The notes under the pieces were generated by a model, which searched no databases, was not told the DNA's origin, and worked only from the letters and a program-made list of their open reading frames with translations. Positions 26,607-34,771 of a DNA stretch of 64,000 bases are shown here, piece after piece (position 1 is the stretch's first letter; each line of letters opens with the position of its first letter). A program made the position numbers and the translations under genes. Origin of the DNA: a bacterium (GTDB lineage: Bacteria > Planctomycetota > JAFGQW01); contig JAUHXU010000001.1 of NCBI GenBank assembly GCA_030426805.1, forward strand, positions 542,501 to 606,500, written 5' to 3'.

Positions 26607-27733
26607 CGCGCCGACTCCAGCGCGCGGCGATAGCCGTCGAGCGTCGCCCGCGCGGTCCGTTCCCACGTGAACGACGCGGCGCGCGCCGGCCCCGCGGTAC
26701 GCAATCGCGCCGCCGTCGTCGCGTCCCCGAGCACCGTGAGCAGCGCCTCGGCGATCGCGTCGGTGTCGCCCGGGTCGACGCACAGGGCCGCATCGCCGAC
26801 GACCTCGGGCAACGACGACGTCGACGACACGACCGCCGGCACGCCGAGCGCGAGCGCCTCGAGCGCCGGCAAGCCGAACCCCTCGTAGAGCGACACGTAG
26901 GCGACGGCAGACGCACCGGCGATCAACGCAGGCAGGTCCGGCTCGGGCACGGCACCGACGCGCCGAATGCGGGCGCGCTGCGGCGAGCCGTCGATCGCCG
27001 CGAGGATCGGCGCGTCGAGCCAGCCGCGCGCGCCGGCGACGACGAGCCCGAGCGACGGGTCGGTCGCGGCGATCCGCTCGAACGCCGCGACCACACGGGC
27101 GACGTTCTTGCGCGGCTCGAGCGTGCCGAGGGCGAGCAGGTAGCGCGACGGCAGATCGAGAGAGCGCGCGACCCGCTCGCGATCCGCCGCGGACGGCGGC
27201 CGCCGAAACGCGTCACTCACGCCCGGCGGTACGACGACGACGCGCGCCGGATCGACGCCGAGCAACCGGCACACCTCGGTTCGCGTGTGCGCGGAGTGCA
27301 CGAAGATCGCGCGGGCATCCGGCACCAACCGCGCGACGACGCGCTCGAGCGCCGCGACCGCCCGCGGCTCGTGCCACGACGGCTCGACGAGAAAGCTCAC
27401 GTCGTGCAACGTGAACACCCACGGGGTCCGGCGCAGCGGCAGCAGCGCGAAGTCGGTGAAGTGAAACAGGTCGACGTCGCCGAAGTGCGCTTCGATGCCG
27501 TAGCCCAGCCGCCCGAGCCACCCGACCGCACGCGCCGGCACCCGACCGGTCCGCGGCACCACCGCCGGGCCCGTCGGCCAGCGCGGCGCGACCGACCGGG
27601 CGAGGTAGCCGTAGAGACGAAGCTCGTCGGGCGGCGCGAGCGCGTGCGCGAGCCCGTCGCACAGACCGCGCGTATACCGGGCGATTCCCGCCCCGGTCGT
27701 CAACACCGACCGGTAATCCACACCGATTCGCAC
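26603..27733 (-). CDS. GT4-family glycosyltransferase (first of a pair)
   Basis: A 376-residue glycosyltransferase with an N-terminal domain opening IGVDYRSV and GIARYTRGL, a central G-T-L-E-P-R-K-N-V segment typical of mannosyl-type GT4 enzymes, and the EX7E region YEGFGLPALEAL with G-V-P-A-V and LPEVVGD. It shares clear similarity with the next gene over the whole length, suggesting a tandem duplication. The start is GTG at 27733 with a loosely spaced GGAGAGG upstream. Product glycan unknown; no polymerase or flippase adjoins. Confidence 0.88.
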   Translation of the reverse strand: MRIGVDYRSVLTTGAGIARYTRGLCDGLAHALAPPDELRLYGYLARSVAPRWPTGPAVVPRTGRVPARAVGWLGRLGYGIEAHFGDVDLFHFTDFALLPLRRTPWVFTLHDVSFLVEPSWHEPRAVAALERVVARLVPDARAIFVHSAHTRTEVCRLLGVDPARVVVVPPGVSDAFRRPPSAADRERVARSLDLPSRYLLALGTLEPRKNVARVVAAFERIAATDPSLGLVVAGARGWLDAPILAAIDGSPQRARIRRVGAVPEPDLPALIAGASAVAYVSLYEGFGLPALEALALGVPAVVSSTSSLPEVVGDAALCVDPGDTDAIAEALLTVLGDATTAARLRTAGPARAASFTWERTARATLDGYRRALESAR

Positions 27734-27887
27734 CGCGCGTCGCGCCCCTCTCCGGTCATGAGCCTACCGTCGATCGGCACGCGCGCAAGCGGCTGCCCCG
27801 ACCCGACCTACCCCACTGCGCCGCCGGGACTTCAGCGACGCGCCGACCCCGGACGATGAGTTCGACGACGCACAGGGAGGAAGCCCG

Positions 27888-29504
27888 ATGACAAACCGCC
27901 GCTCTGCCGCGATCGCGATCGCGCTGATCGCCTGGATCGCCGCCACCGCAACGGCCGGCGACTACTGGGTGAGCCTCAACGGCGACGACGGCACGGGCGA
28001 CGGCAGCGCGGCCAAACCCTGGCGCACGATCGGCCACGCGCTGCGCACCGCGCCGCAGCCGAGTGCCGCGATCCGGCACGTGATCCACGTCGGCGCCGGC
28101 GTCTGGCACGCCGACGCGGCGGAACCGTTTCCGGTGCTCGTGCCTCCCGGCGTCACGATCCGAGGCGCCGGGATCGACGTGACGACGTTCTCCGGTCTGC
28201 GGACCGCGTCGTCATCGCAGCCGCGCAACAATGGCCAACCGATCTTCCGTTGCCTGCGCGCGACGACGGTCGCGTCGCTCGTGCCGCCCGCACGCATCAC
28301 GAACTGCACGCTCACGAACTCGCGTTCCGCGATCGAGATCGACGGCATGCAACGGATCCCGCGCACCGTCGTCGAGACGTGCCGCTTCTGGTCGAACCAG
28401 ATCGGCGTCACGCTCACGAACGCGGCGGCGACGATTCGCGCGTGCCGATTCGACGCGAACGACACCGGCGTGAGCGTCGGGCGGATCCTCGCGTCGCCCG
28501 ACGACACCGTCGTCGAACAGAACCGATTCCTCGGCAACCGCTACGGTGTCAACGCGGCGAACGCGCTCCAACTCGTCGTCGCCTACAACCGATTCGACAA
28601 CAACCAGATCGGCGCGATGCTCGGCGGCGTCGGTGCGATCACACTGCGTCCCCGCCTCCACGACAACACCTACTGGCGCAACGGGCAGGGGCTCCTGCTC
28701 TCATCGGTGCTCGGCGCGATCATCGAACCGCACGTGCGCCACGAGACGTTCTGGGGCAACGTCACCGGCATCGTCAGCCTCGACGACACGGCATTCAACG
28801 GGCGGTCGGATCCGGACATCGGCAACTCGACCGTGTGGGCGAGCAGCGCCGCGGATCTGCAGGGCGTGTCGATCGTCGAGATCCACCATTCCAACATCCG
28901 AACCGCGATCGGCGTGCCCTACGGCCCGATCTACGGCATCAACGGGATGATGGGCGTCGACCCGCGCCACGTCGACCCGAAGACCGGCGACCTGCACCTC
29001 GCACCGAACTCTCCGTTGATCGACCGCGGCACGTTCGAGCGCACCGGCGTGCCCGCGGTCGACATCGACGCCGAACCGCGTCGCACCGGCGACGCCGACA
29101 TCGGCGCCGACGAGTTCAACGGATTCCTCGTGCACGTCCGCGCGGGCGCCGCCGCACGCGACCTGCGGTTGCTGCTCCACGCCGCTGCCGACGTCGGTCG
29201 GCCGTTCTTCCTCGGGGCGAGCTACACCGCCGACCCCCTGCGCCCGATCCACATCGACCGTCGAACGATCGCCCTGCAGCCGGACGCGCTGTTCTTCGCG
29301 ACGTTCGGCCCGTACACGCCCGTCACGGCGTTTCGCGGGACGATCGGTGCAGCGGGCAAGACGCTCGTGCAAGTCCGCGTGCCCGATCACCCACTGCTGC
29401 GCGGCACGGTCGTGCACGTCGCGTTCGTGACGATCGACCCGGCTGCGTCGTCCGGGATCGCGACGGTCTCGAACGTCGTTCGCGTCGAGACCGACTCGCT
29501 GTAG
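27888..29504 (+). CDS. Secreted right-handed beta-helix protein with shared C-terminal module
   Basis: A 538-residue exported protein. GGGAGGAAG precedes the ATG at 27888. The signal peptide ends near Thr-Ala-Gly (about 20-24). A DUF1565-like cap (YWVSLNGDDGTGDG, AAKPWRTIGHAL) leads into about ten PbH1-type turns with N-x-I and FDNNQIGAML repeats, as in parallel beta-helix polysaccharide-binding or lyase folds. I see no lyase catalytic triad. The last ~105 residues carry the shared module (ALQPDALFFATFG, T-L-V-Q-V, V-A-F-V-T-I-D-P). It converges on the TonB-like chimera gene, five bases apart. Confidence 0.82.
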   Translation: MTNRRSAAIAIALIAWIAATATAGDYWVSLNGDDGTGDGSAAKPWRTIGHALRTAPQPSAAIRHVIHVGAGVWHADAAEPFPVLVPPGVTIRGAGIDVTTFSGLRTASSSQPRNNGQPIFRCLRATTVASLVPPARITNCTLTNSRSAIEIDGMQRIPRTVVETCRFWSNQIGVTLTNAAATIRACRFDANDTGVSVGRILASPDDTVVEQNRFLGNRYGVNAANALQLVVAYNRFDNNQIGAMLGGVGAITLRPRLHDNTYWRNGQGLLLSSVLGAIIEPHVRHETFWGNVTGIVSLDDTAFNGRSDPDIGNSTVWASSAADLQGVSIVEIHHSNIRTAIGVPYGPIYGINGMMGVDPRHVDPKTGDLHLAPNSPLIDRGTFERTGVPAVDIDAEPRRTGDADIGADEFNGFLVHVRAGAAARDLRLLLHAAADVGRPFFLGASYTADPLRPIHIDRRTIALQPDALFFATFGPYTPVTAFRGTIGAAGKTLVQVRVPDHPLLRGTVVHVAFVTIDPAASSGIATVSNVVRVETDSL

Positions 29505-29508
29505 CGGC

Positions 29509-32500
29509 TCACGGCGCGCGAATGCGCACGCCGAGCGGACCGCCGTCGACCGTCAGTGTCACGACGACGCCGTCCCGCACGACCTCGAGCGCGACCGTTG
29601 CATCGTTCGCGTGCCGGCGGATCCACGTGCGCAGCGTGTCGAAGTCGGTGACCACGCGTCCGGCATATCGATGCAGACGGTCGCCGACGCGCACGCCGGC
29701 GCGTGCGGCCGCGCCACCGTCGTCGAGCGCACGCACCTCGAAGTGGCCCGCCATCGCCGGCGACCGGATCTCGTCCGGGAGCGCCGGGGCCGCCGGCACC
29801 GGGCGGTGCGTCAGCAGCGGCGTCACGTAGCGGTAGTAGACCTCGAGCATCAGCACGCACAGCGCGGTCGTGTAGCTGCGGTCGCGGCGATTGTCGTTCG
29901 CGTAGCGGGCATACGGGCTGATCGGCAGCCAACTGCCGTCCGGACACTGCGCACCGACGAGCAGATCGCGGAGGTGGGCGTTCCACGTCGTCCACGCATC
30001 GCCCTGGGTCGTGAAGAGCGCGAGGGTCGCGTAATACCAGAAGTAGAGGTTTCCCTTCGCCTGCAGCACGAACGCGCGGTCGCCGGTGCGTTGATAGGTG
30101 GTCGGGATGCGATCCATCACGTAGCGCGTGCCCTGACGGATCCGCTCCGTGCCGGGATCCTCCCCGAGGATCAACAGTGCGAACATCGACGCCGGCGTGG
30201 AGCCCGGCAGCGTGCGAAACGCCGACCGCAACCGGTCGGGGTCGTGGCTGTAGCGAAACGAACCCGCCTCGCGGTCGTAGGCGTTGCGCAGGTAGGCGCG
30301 CGCGGCGGCCAACGCCTCGTCCGGCACCGCGATCCCGCCGAGGCGAGCACTCTTGAGCGCCATCACCTGCCACGCGGTGACCGATGCACGCGGCCAGTCG
30401 TCCCATACCCGATCGCCCGCGTAGAAGTAGCCCCAGCCGCCGTAGGTCTCGAGTCGTCCGCGGTCGAGGTTCTGCGCGTCGAGGATGCGGCCGACCGCCC
30501 GCATCAGCGGGGCGCGCAGCGACGGATCGCGCGTCATCGCGTAGGCCTCGGCGAGCGCGTAGGTCGCGATGCCGTGACCGTAGGACGCGCCGCGTCCGAT
30601 GTGCCCGCGCGCGTTCTGCTGCGACAGCAAGAAGCGAATCGCGCGGGTCGTCACATCCGAGTAGCGGGTCTTCGACTGCGGCGTGTGTCCCGAGCCGAGG
30701 AACGCGAGCGCGCACAGCGCGGTCTTGCCGACGTCGACGTAGCCGTACTTGCGATGCCGGTAGTCGGGGTCGCCCCACGCGCCGGTGTCGTGCTGGATCC
30801 GCGCGAGATAGGCGAGGCCGTTGCGCACCGCGGCCTCGCTCGCCTCCGTGCCCCCGTAGTCGCGCAGCGCGCGGAGCTTCGCATCGCCTGCACGGCGGTC
30901 GAAGAGGCCGGTCGCGCGTGCGACGGCCGCCCGCTGTTGGCGGCGTTCGGTGACGAGCCGAGGCGCCGCTGCATGCGCACGCGCGAGCGACACGGCGTCG
31001 ACGCGGTGGGCGGGCGGCGGCGCCGGTCGCGAGCGCTCGGGCGGCGGAGGCGAACGGCGGGCGATCGGCACGGCGCGCACGGCCGGTGCCGAGCGGGTCG
31101 GCTCGACGACGCGCGTGTGTGCACGCGTGGAGAGCTCCGGACGTCGCACGACGACCGTCGACGACGGCGTGCCGGGGACCGCGCGCATCGGCCGGCGTGA
31201 CGGGGAGCGATTCGCGACGACGGGCAGCCGCGTGGGCGCCGCACGCGGGGGGACCGCGCGTGCGACGCGTGGCACGGCGCGAGGCGTGCTCGGTGTCGCC
31301 CGTGCCCGATCCGGAAGCCGCGGGCGCGGTGTGACGGACGTGGGCGTGGCCTCGACGACCGCGGTCGCCGAAGGTGTCGGTTCGGCACGCGGGGCCGGCT
31401 CGTTCGGCCGCGCAGGGACCGCGAGCGCGACGGTCGGGCGTGGCGACGCGCCGCTCCGCTCGCGGGCCGGGCTGCGCGACCGCACGGCCGACGGCGGCGG
31501 CAACCGCGTCGCGGCAGGCCGCGCGCCGGGCGTCGCGGCGACGACCGTCCTCGCGGGATCCGCCTGGCGTCGCGCGGGAAGATCGATCGGCTGACGCGCC
31601 ACCGTCGTCGCGGTCGGCGCGCGCGCCGCGTCGGACGGGGCCGAACCGTGCACCGGGCTGCGCGACGGGGCCTTCGGGGTCGCCAGCGCGACGGCGCTCC
31701 CGGCGGGGGTCGCTCCGCGGGTCGCGATCGGTCGCGGCGACGCGACCGGCCCGGCGAGGCGTGCAGGCGACGCGATGGGCGACGGCGCCGCTCTAGTGCG
31801 GGACGCGGCGGCGATCGCCGGGCGCGGCGTTGCCTCCGGGACGGCGCGCGACGGTCGCGATTCGACGTCGCGGCGCGCGATCGGCACCGAGGTCGCGTTC
31901 GGCGTCGAGCGCCCGGGCAGCGCGGCACGCGCGACGCGCGTCGGCTCGACCGGCCGCGCGAGTCGGGTCGCCGAGGCGGTCGGCGCACGGCGCGCGCCCG
32001 GCGTGCGCGGCGGCGCGTCGAGCGCCGGCACCGCCGTCGAACGCGGTGCCGCGACCGAGGCCTTTCGCGCGACGATCGTCGTCGACTCCGGCGGGCCGTC
32101 GCGCCGCGCCGGGCGGGTCGGCGCACGGCGTCCGGGTGCGACCGCCGTTGCGCTGCGCGCGGCGTCGACGACGGCTGGGCGCGCCCGTCGCGTCGGTGCG
32201 TCGGGAACCCGCGTCGCCGCTTGCGCAGCCGTCGGGGCCGGCCGAGTCGCGTCGCGCATCGACGGGGTCGACGACGGCGCCGCGGGCGAGCGGCGGTCCG
32301 CGCGCGACAGCGCACGGGCGTCCGGGCGGGCCGCGCGGAGCGACGCCGCGTCGCGCACGACCACGGGCTCCGTCGCCCGCGAGACGACGGCCGGGGCATC
32401 GCCCCTCGCCTGTTCGGCCGCACGCGATGCCGGCGCCGCGCGCGCCATCGTGACGCGATAGCGACGCTCGCCGTTCGGCACGTCGATCCCGCCGGCGACC

Positions 32501-33594
32501 ATCACCTCGCTGAGGTAGAGGAACAGGATCAGGTGCGCGATCAACGACGCGACGACGCTGCGCCCGAGGATGCCCATCTCCGCCCACCGTCGGGCGAGGT
32601 AGAAGACCATCAACAGGATCAGCAACACGACGATCAACGATCCGACGCGCGACAGGCCGGACCGCTGCGGCGTCGACCAGCGGAACAGCTCACGCGATTG
32701 CGCGCGGAGCAACGCACCGTCGCGCGCGAACCACAGCGTGAAGCCGGCATCGGTCGGCGACGGATCGGACTCGTCGGCGGCAGTGTTGAGCGCGGCGAGC
32801 GGCGCGGCCGGCAACCACGCGTCGTGGAGTTGCACCGTCTTGTAGATGTCGAACCCACCGGCACCGCCCGCGCGATTCGACGCGAACCAGAGCGTGCGGC
32901 CGTCGGGCGAAAGCGCCGGGGCGCGCTCGTCCGCGGCGGTGTTGACGCCGTCGATCGTAGCGGGCGCGTGCCAGCCATCCGCGCCCCGCTGCGCGACGAG
33001 CAGGTCGTATCGACCGCTCCGGCGCGACGCGAACACCAGCGCACCGGTCGGCGCGACGCACGGGTCGACGTCGTCGGCCGTCGAGTTCACGACCGCGCCG
33101 GCGTTACGCGCCGGCAGGAACCGTGCGCCCCGCCGCTGCGCGACCCACAGGTCGAAGCCACCGTGCCCGCCCGGCCGATCGCTCGCGAACACGAGGGTGG
33201 CGCCGTCGGGGCTCAGGCACGGCGCGACGTCGTCCCGATCGCTCGACACCTCGTCCAGCCGCCGTGCCGACCACTGCCCGTCGGGGCCGCGTTCGGCGAG
33301 CCACAGGTCGACGTTCTCCCCCGGCGTGCCGAGGGCCCAGACGACCGTCCGCCCGTCGGCCGTGACCGCGACCCCCGACTCGGTGTCGCCGGACGACGGT
33401 CGATCGAACGCCGGCTCGGGCGGGGACCACGCGACGAAGCGTTCCTCGGGCGGCGCGTCGACGTGCCGCGCGCCGTCGGTGAACCACGCGTCGCCGCCGC
33501 GCCGGCCGAGCCCGGTCAACTCGACGACGGCGCCGACGATCGCGGTGATCGCGATCGCGACGACGAGCGCGCGGTCGCGGCCGCCGCGCCTCAT
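29509..33594 (-). CDS. TolB/TonB-like chimera: PD40 propeller, SxxxH helix, linker, toroid, PDZ
   Basis: A 1361-residue envelope protein. It has TM1 (9-28) and a PD40 (TolB-type) propeller (~70-290; SPDGATLVFASDR, SPDGRTLWFASNR). Helix 318-334 is followed by a TonB/TolA-like helix 346-369 with Ser350-x3-His354 and Leu361, as in the TonB SHLS motif. A ~535-residue Arg/Ala/Pro/Thr-rich linker leads to an alpha/alpha toroid like squalene-hopene cyclase or prenyltransferase repeats (~912-1262; GGWGYF, CPDGSW). A C-terminal PDZ domain (1281-1361) follows. The topology puts propeller, linker, toroid and PDZ outside the cytoplasm. It ends an operon of TPR, ExbB and ExbD genes, and its ATG overlaps the exbD stop by four bases with GAGGAGG upstream. 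Toroid catalysis is doubtful; scaffolding is more likely. Confidence 0.88.
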   Translation of the reverse strand: MRRGGRDRALVVAIAITAIVGAVVELTGLGRRGGDAWFTDGARHVDAPPEERFVAWSPPEPAFDRPSSGDTESGVAVTADGRTVVWALGTPGENVDLWLAERGPDGQWSARRLDEVSSDRDDVAPCLSPDGATLVFASDRPGGHGGFDLWVAQRRGARFLPARNAGAVVNSTADDVDPCVAPTGALVFASRRSGRYDLLVAQRGADGWHAPATIDGVNTAADERAPALSPDGRTLWFASNRAGGAGGFDIYKTVQLHDAWLPAAPLAALNTAADESDPSPTDAGFTLWFARDGALLRAQSRELFRWSTPQRSGLSRVGSLIVVLLILLMVFYLARRWAEMGILGRSVVASLIAHLILFLYLSEVMVAGGIDVPNGERRYRVTMARAAPASRAAEQARGDAPAVVSRATEPVVVRDAASLRAARPDARALSRADRRSPAAPSSTPSMRDATRPAPTAAQAATRVPDAPTRRARPAVVDAARSATAVAPGRRAPTRPARRDGPPESTTIVARKASVAAPRSTAVPALDAPPRTPGARRAPTASATRLARPVEPTRVARAALPGRSTPNATSVPIARRDVESRPSRAVPEATPRPAIAAASRTRAAPSPIASPARLAGPVASPRPIATRGATPAGSAVALATPKAPSRSPVHGSAPSDAARAPTATTVARQPIDLPARRQADPARTVVAATPGARPAATRLPPPSAVRSRSPARERSGASPRPTVALAVPARPNEPAPRAEPTPSATAVVEATPTSVTPRPRLPDRARATPSTPRAVPRVARAVPPRAAPTRLPVVANRSPSRRPMRAVPGTPSSTVVVRRPELSTRAHTRVVEPTRSAPAVRAVPIARRSPPPPERSRPAPPPAHRVDAVSLARAHAAAPRLVTERRQQRAAVARATGLFDRRAGDAKLRALRDYGGTEASEAAVRNGLAYLARIQHDTGAWGDPDYRHRKYGYVDVGKTALCALAFLGSGHTPQSKTRYSDVTTRAIRFLLSQQNARGHIGRGASYGHGIATYALAEAYAMTRDPSLRAPLMRAVGRILDAQNLDRGRLETYGGWGYFYAGDRVWDDWPRASVTAWQVMALKSARLGGIAVPDEALAAARAYLRNAYDREAGSFRYSHDPDRLRSAFRTLPGSTPASMFALLILGEDPGTERIRQGTRYVMDRIPTTYQRTGDRAFVLQAKGNLYFWYYATLALFTTQGDAWTTWNAHLRDLLVGAQCPDGSWLPISPYARYANDNRRDRSYTTALCVLMLEVYYRYVTPLLTHRPVPAAPALPDEIRSPAMAGHFEVRALDDGGAAARAGVRVGDRLHRYAGRVVTDFDTLRTWIRRHANDATVALEVVRDGVVVTLTVDGGPLGVRIRAP

Positions 33595-34007
33595 CCCCCG
33601 GCCTCCTCGGCCACGGCGATCTGGGCGGCGACGTCGGCGTCGGTGCACAGTCCGAGCACGCGAACGACGTGTTCGTAGCGCACGCCGCGGTCGCCGCGGA
33701 TGACCGCGGTCTGCTCCGGATTGCGCGCGCGGGCGTCGCGCAGGATCCGCGCCAGCGCGCGATCGCTCACGACGCGTCGGTCGAAGCGGACGCTCCCGTC
33801 GGCGAGGACGTTGATCACGAGTTCTTCGGCCGGCGCCGACGACGCGTTTGCGGCCGCCGCCTCGGGCAGGTTCACGTCGAGTTCCTTCTCCTCGTCGACG
33901 AACGTCGTCGCGACCATGAAGAAGATGATCAGCAGGAACACGACGTCGATCATCGGCGTCAGGTTCGGACCCGACGTGTCCTCGAGGCCCTCGAGGTCGA
34001 GGATCAC
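33591..34007 (-). CDS. ExbD/TolR-family proton-channel subunit
   Basis: A 138-residue protein with one membrane helix, TPMIDVVFLLIIFFMVATTF, containing the essential proton-relay Asp21, then a periplasmic domain with the family pattern (L-V-I-N-V, D-G-S, D-R-R-V-V, I-R-G-D-R). It should form the stator with the ExbB-like protein and energise the chimera encoded next. It starts at GTG 34007, which overlaps the exbB-like stop (GTGA), with GGAG ten bases upstream. The long open frame extending to 34796 is antisense-like noise within the upstream gene. Confidence 0.9.
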   Translation of the reverse strand: MILDLEGLEDTSGPNLTPMIDVVFLLIIFFMVATTFVDEEKELDVNLPEAAAANASSAPAEELVINVLADGSVRFDRRVVSDRALARILRDARARNPEQTAVIRGDRGVRYEHVVRVLGLCTDADVAAQIAVAEEAGG

Positions 34008-34771
34008 GCGACCGGCTCCGCCGCGCGGAACCGATCGACGACGCGCGCGCCGAGTTCGTCGATTCGACGAACGTTGCGCACGACGCGACTGTTGAACCAG
34101 TAGTAGAGGGCGAGCGAGGGAATCGCGACCGACAAGCCCGCCGCGGTCGTGATCAGCGCCTGGTAGATCCCCGTCGCGAGCAGGTCGGGCTTTCCGGTGC
34201 CCGCGGCCGCGACGACCTTGAACGCGTGGATCATCCCGAACACGGTGCCGAGCAGGCCGATCAGCGGTGCGATGTTCGCGACGAGGTTCAGCGGCATGAT
34301 GTTGTCGCGGAGCTTGCTGACCTCGCGACGCCCGACTTCGCCCATCGCGCGTTCGATCCCGTCGGGGCCGGCGGCCGACTGGCGGAGCCCTGCGACGACG
34401 ATTCGCGCCGCCGCGCTGTCGTCGTCGGCGAGCGCGGTGGCGGCCGCCGCGGCGTCGGCCCCGCTCGCGACGGCGTCGACTCGTTCGACGACGTGACGCG
34501 GCACGACCTTCGACGGTCGCAGGTTCAGGAAGCGCTCGACCGCGAACGCGAACGCGACGATCGAGCACAAGCCGAGCGGCCACATCAACGGGCCGCCGCG
34601 CTTGATCAACTCCTGCAGACTCACGGGGTCGGCGGCGGGTGTGCCCGCCTCCGCGCCGTGCGCATCGCCGCCGAGCGCGATCATGCCGACGACGAACGCG
34701 ACCCCGACGACGGCGACGCGGATCGCGGGCCCCCACGGGCGCGCTCGGGTGGTTCGTAGGATCGGGCTCAC
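34004..34771 (-). CDS. ExbB/TolQ/MotA-family proton-channel subunit
   Basis: A 255-residue protein. After an N-terminal hydrophobic export or anchor segment (~17-36) comes a membrane helix near LMWPLGLCSIVAFAFAVERF. The MotA/TolQ/ExbB core follows: LIGLLGTVFGMIHAF, then GIYQALITTAAGLSVAIPSLALYYWF, with the conserved Thr/Ala polar helix face. It would form the pentameric proton channel with the ExbD-like subunit. It starts at GTG 34771, overlapping the TPR gene stop (GTGA), with GGAGG upstream. The extra N-terminal segment is longer than in classical ExbB but common in related proteins. Confidence 0.9.
   Translation of the reverse strand: MSPILRTTRARPWGPAIRVAVVGVAFVVGMIALGGDAHGAEAGTPAADPVSLQELIKRGGPLMWPLGLCSIVAFAFAVERFLNLRPSKVVPRHVVERVDAVASGADAAAAATALADDDSAAARIVVAGLRQSAAGPDGIERAMGEVGRREVSKLRDNIMPLNLVANIAPLIGLLGTVFGMIHAFKVVAAAGTGKPDLLATGIYQALITTAAGLSVAIPSLALYYWFNSRVVRNVRRIDELGARVVDRFRAAEPVA

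Noticed and set aside
29509..30800. Functional squalene-hopene cyclase
   Set aside because: The toroid repeats are present but I see no D-x-D-D-T catalytic motif, and the domain is exported on a TonB-like stalk; enzymatic naming is not justified.
31648..33678. Long plus-strand open frame opposite the TonB-like chimera
   Set aside because: Composition is Arg/Ala-rich noise that mirrors the linker and propeller coding on the minus strand; the chimera has clear domains and a coupled start.
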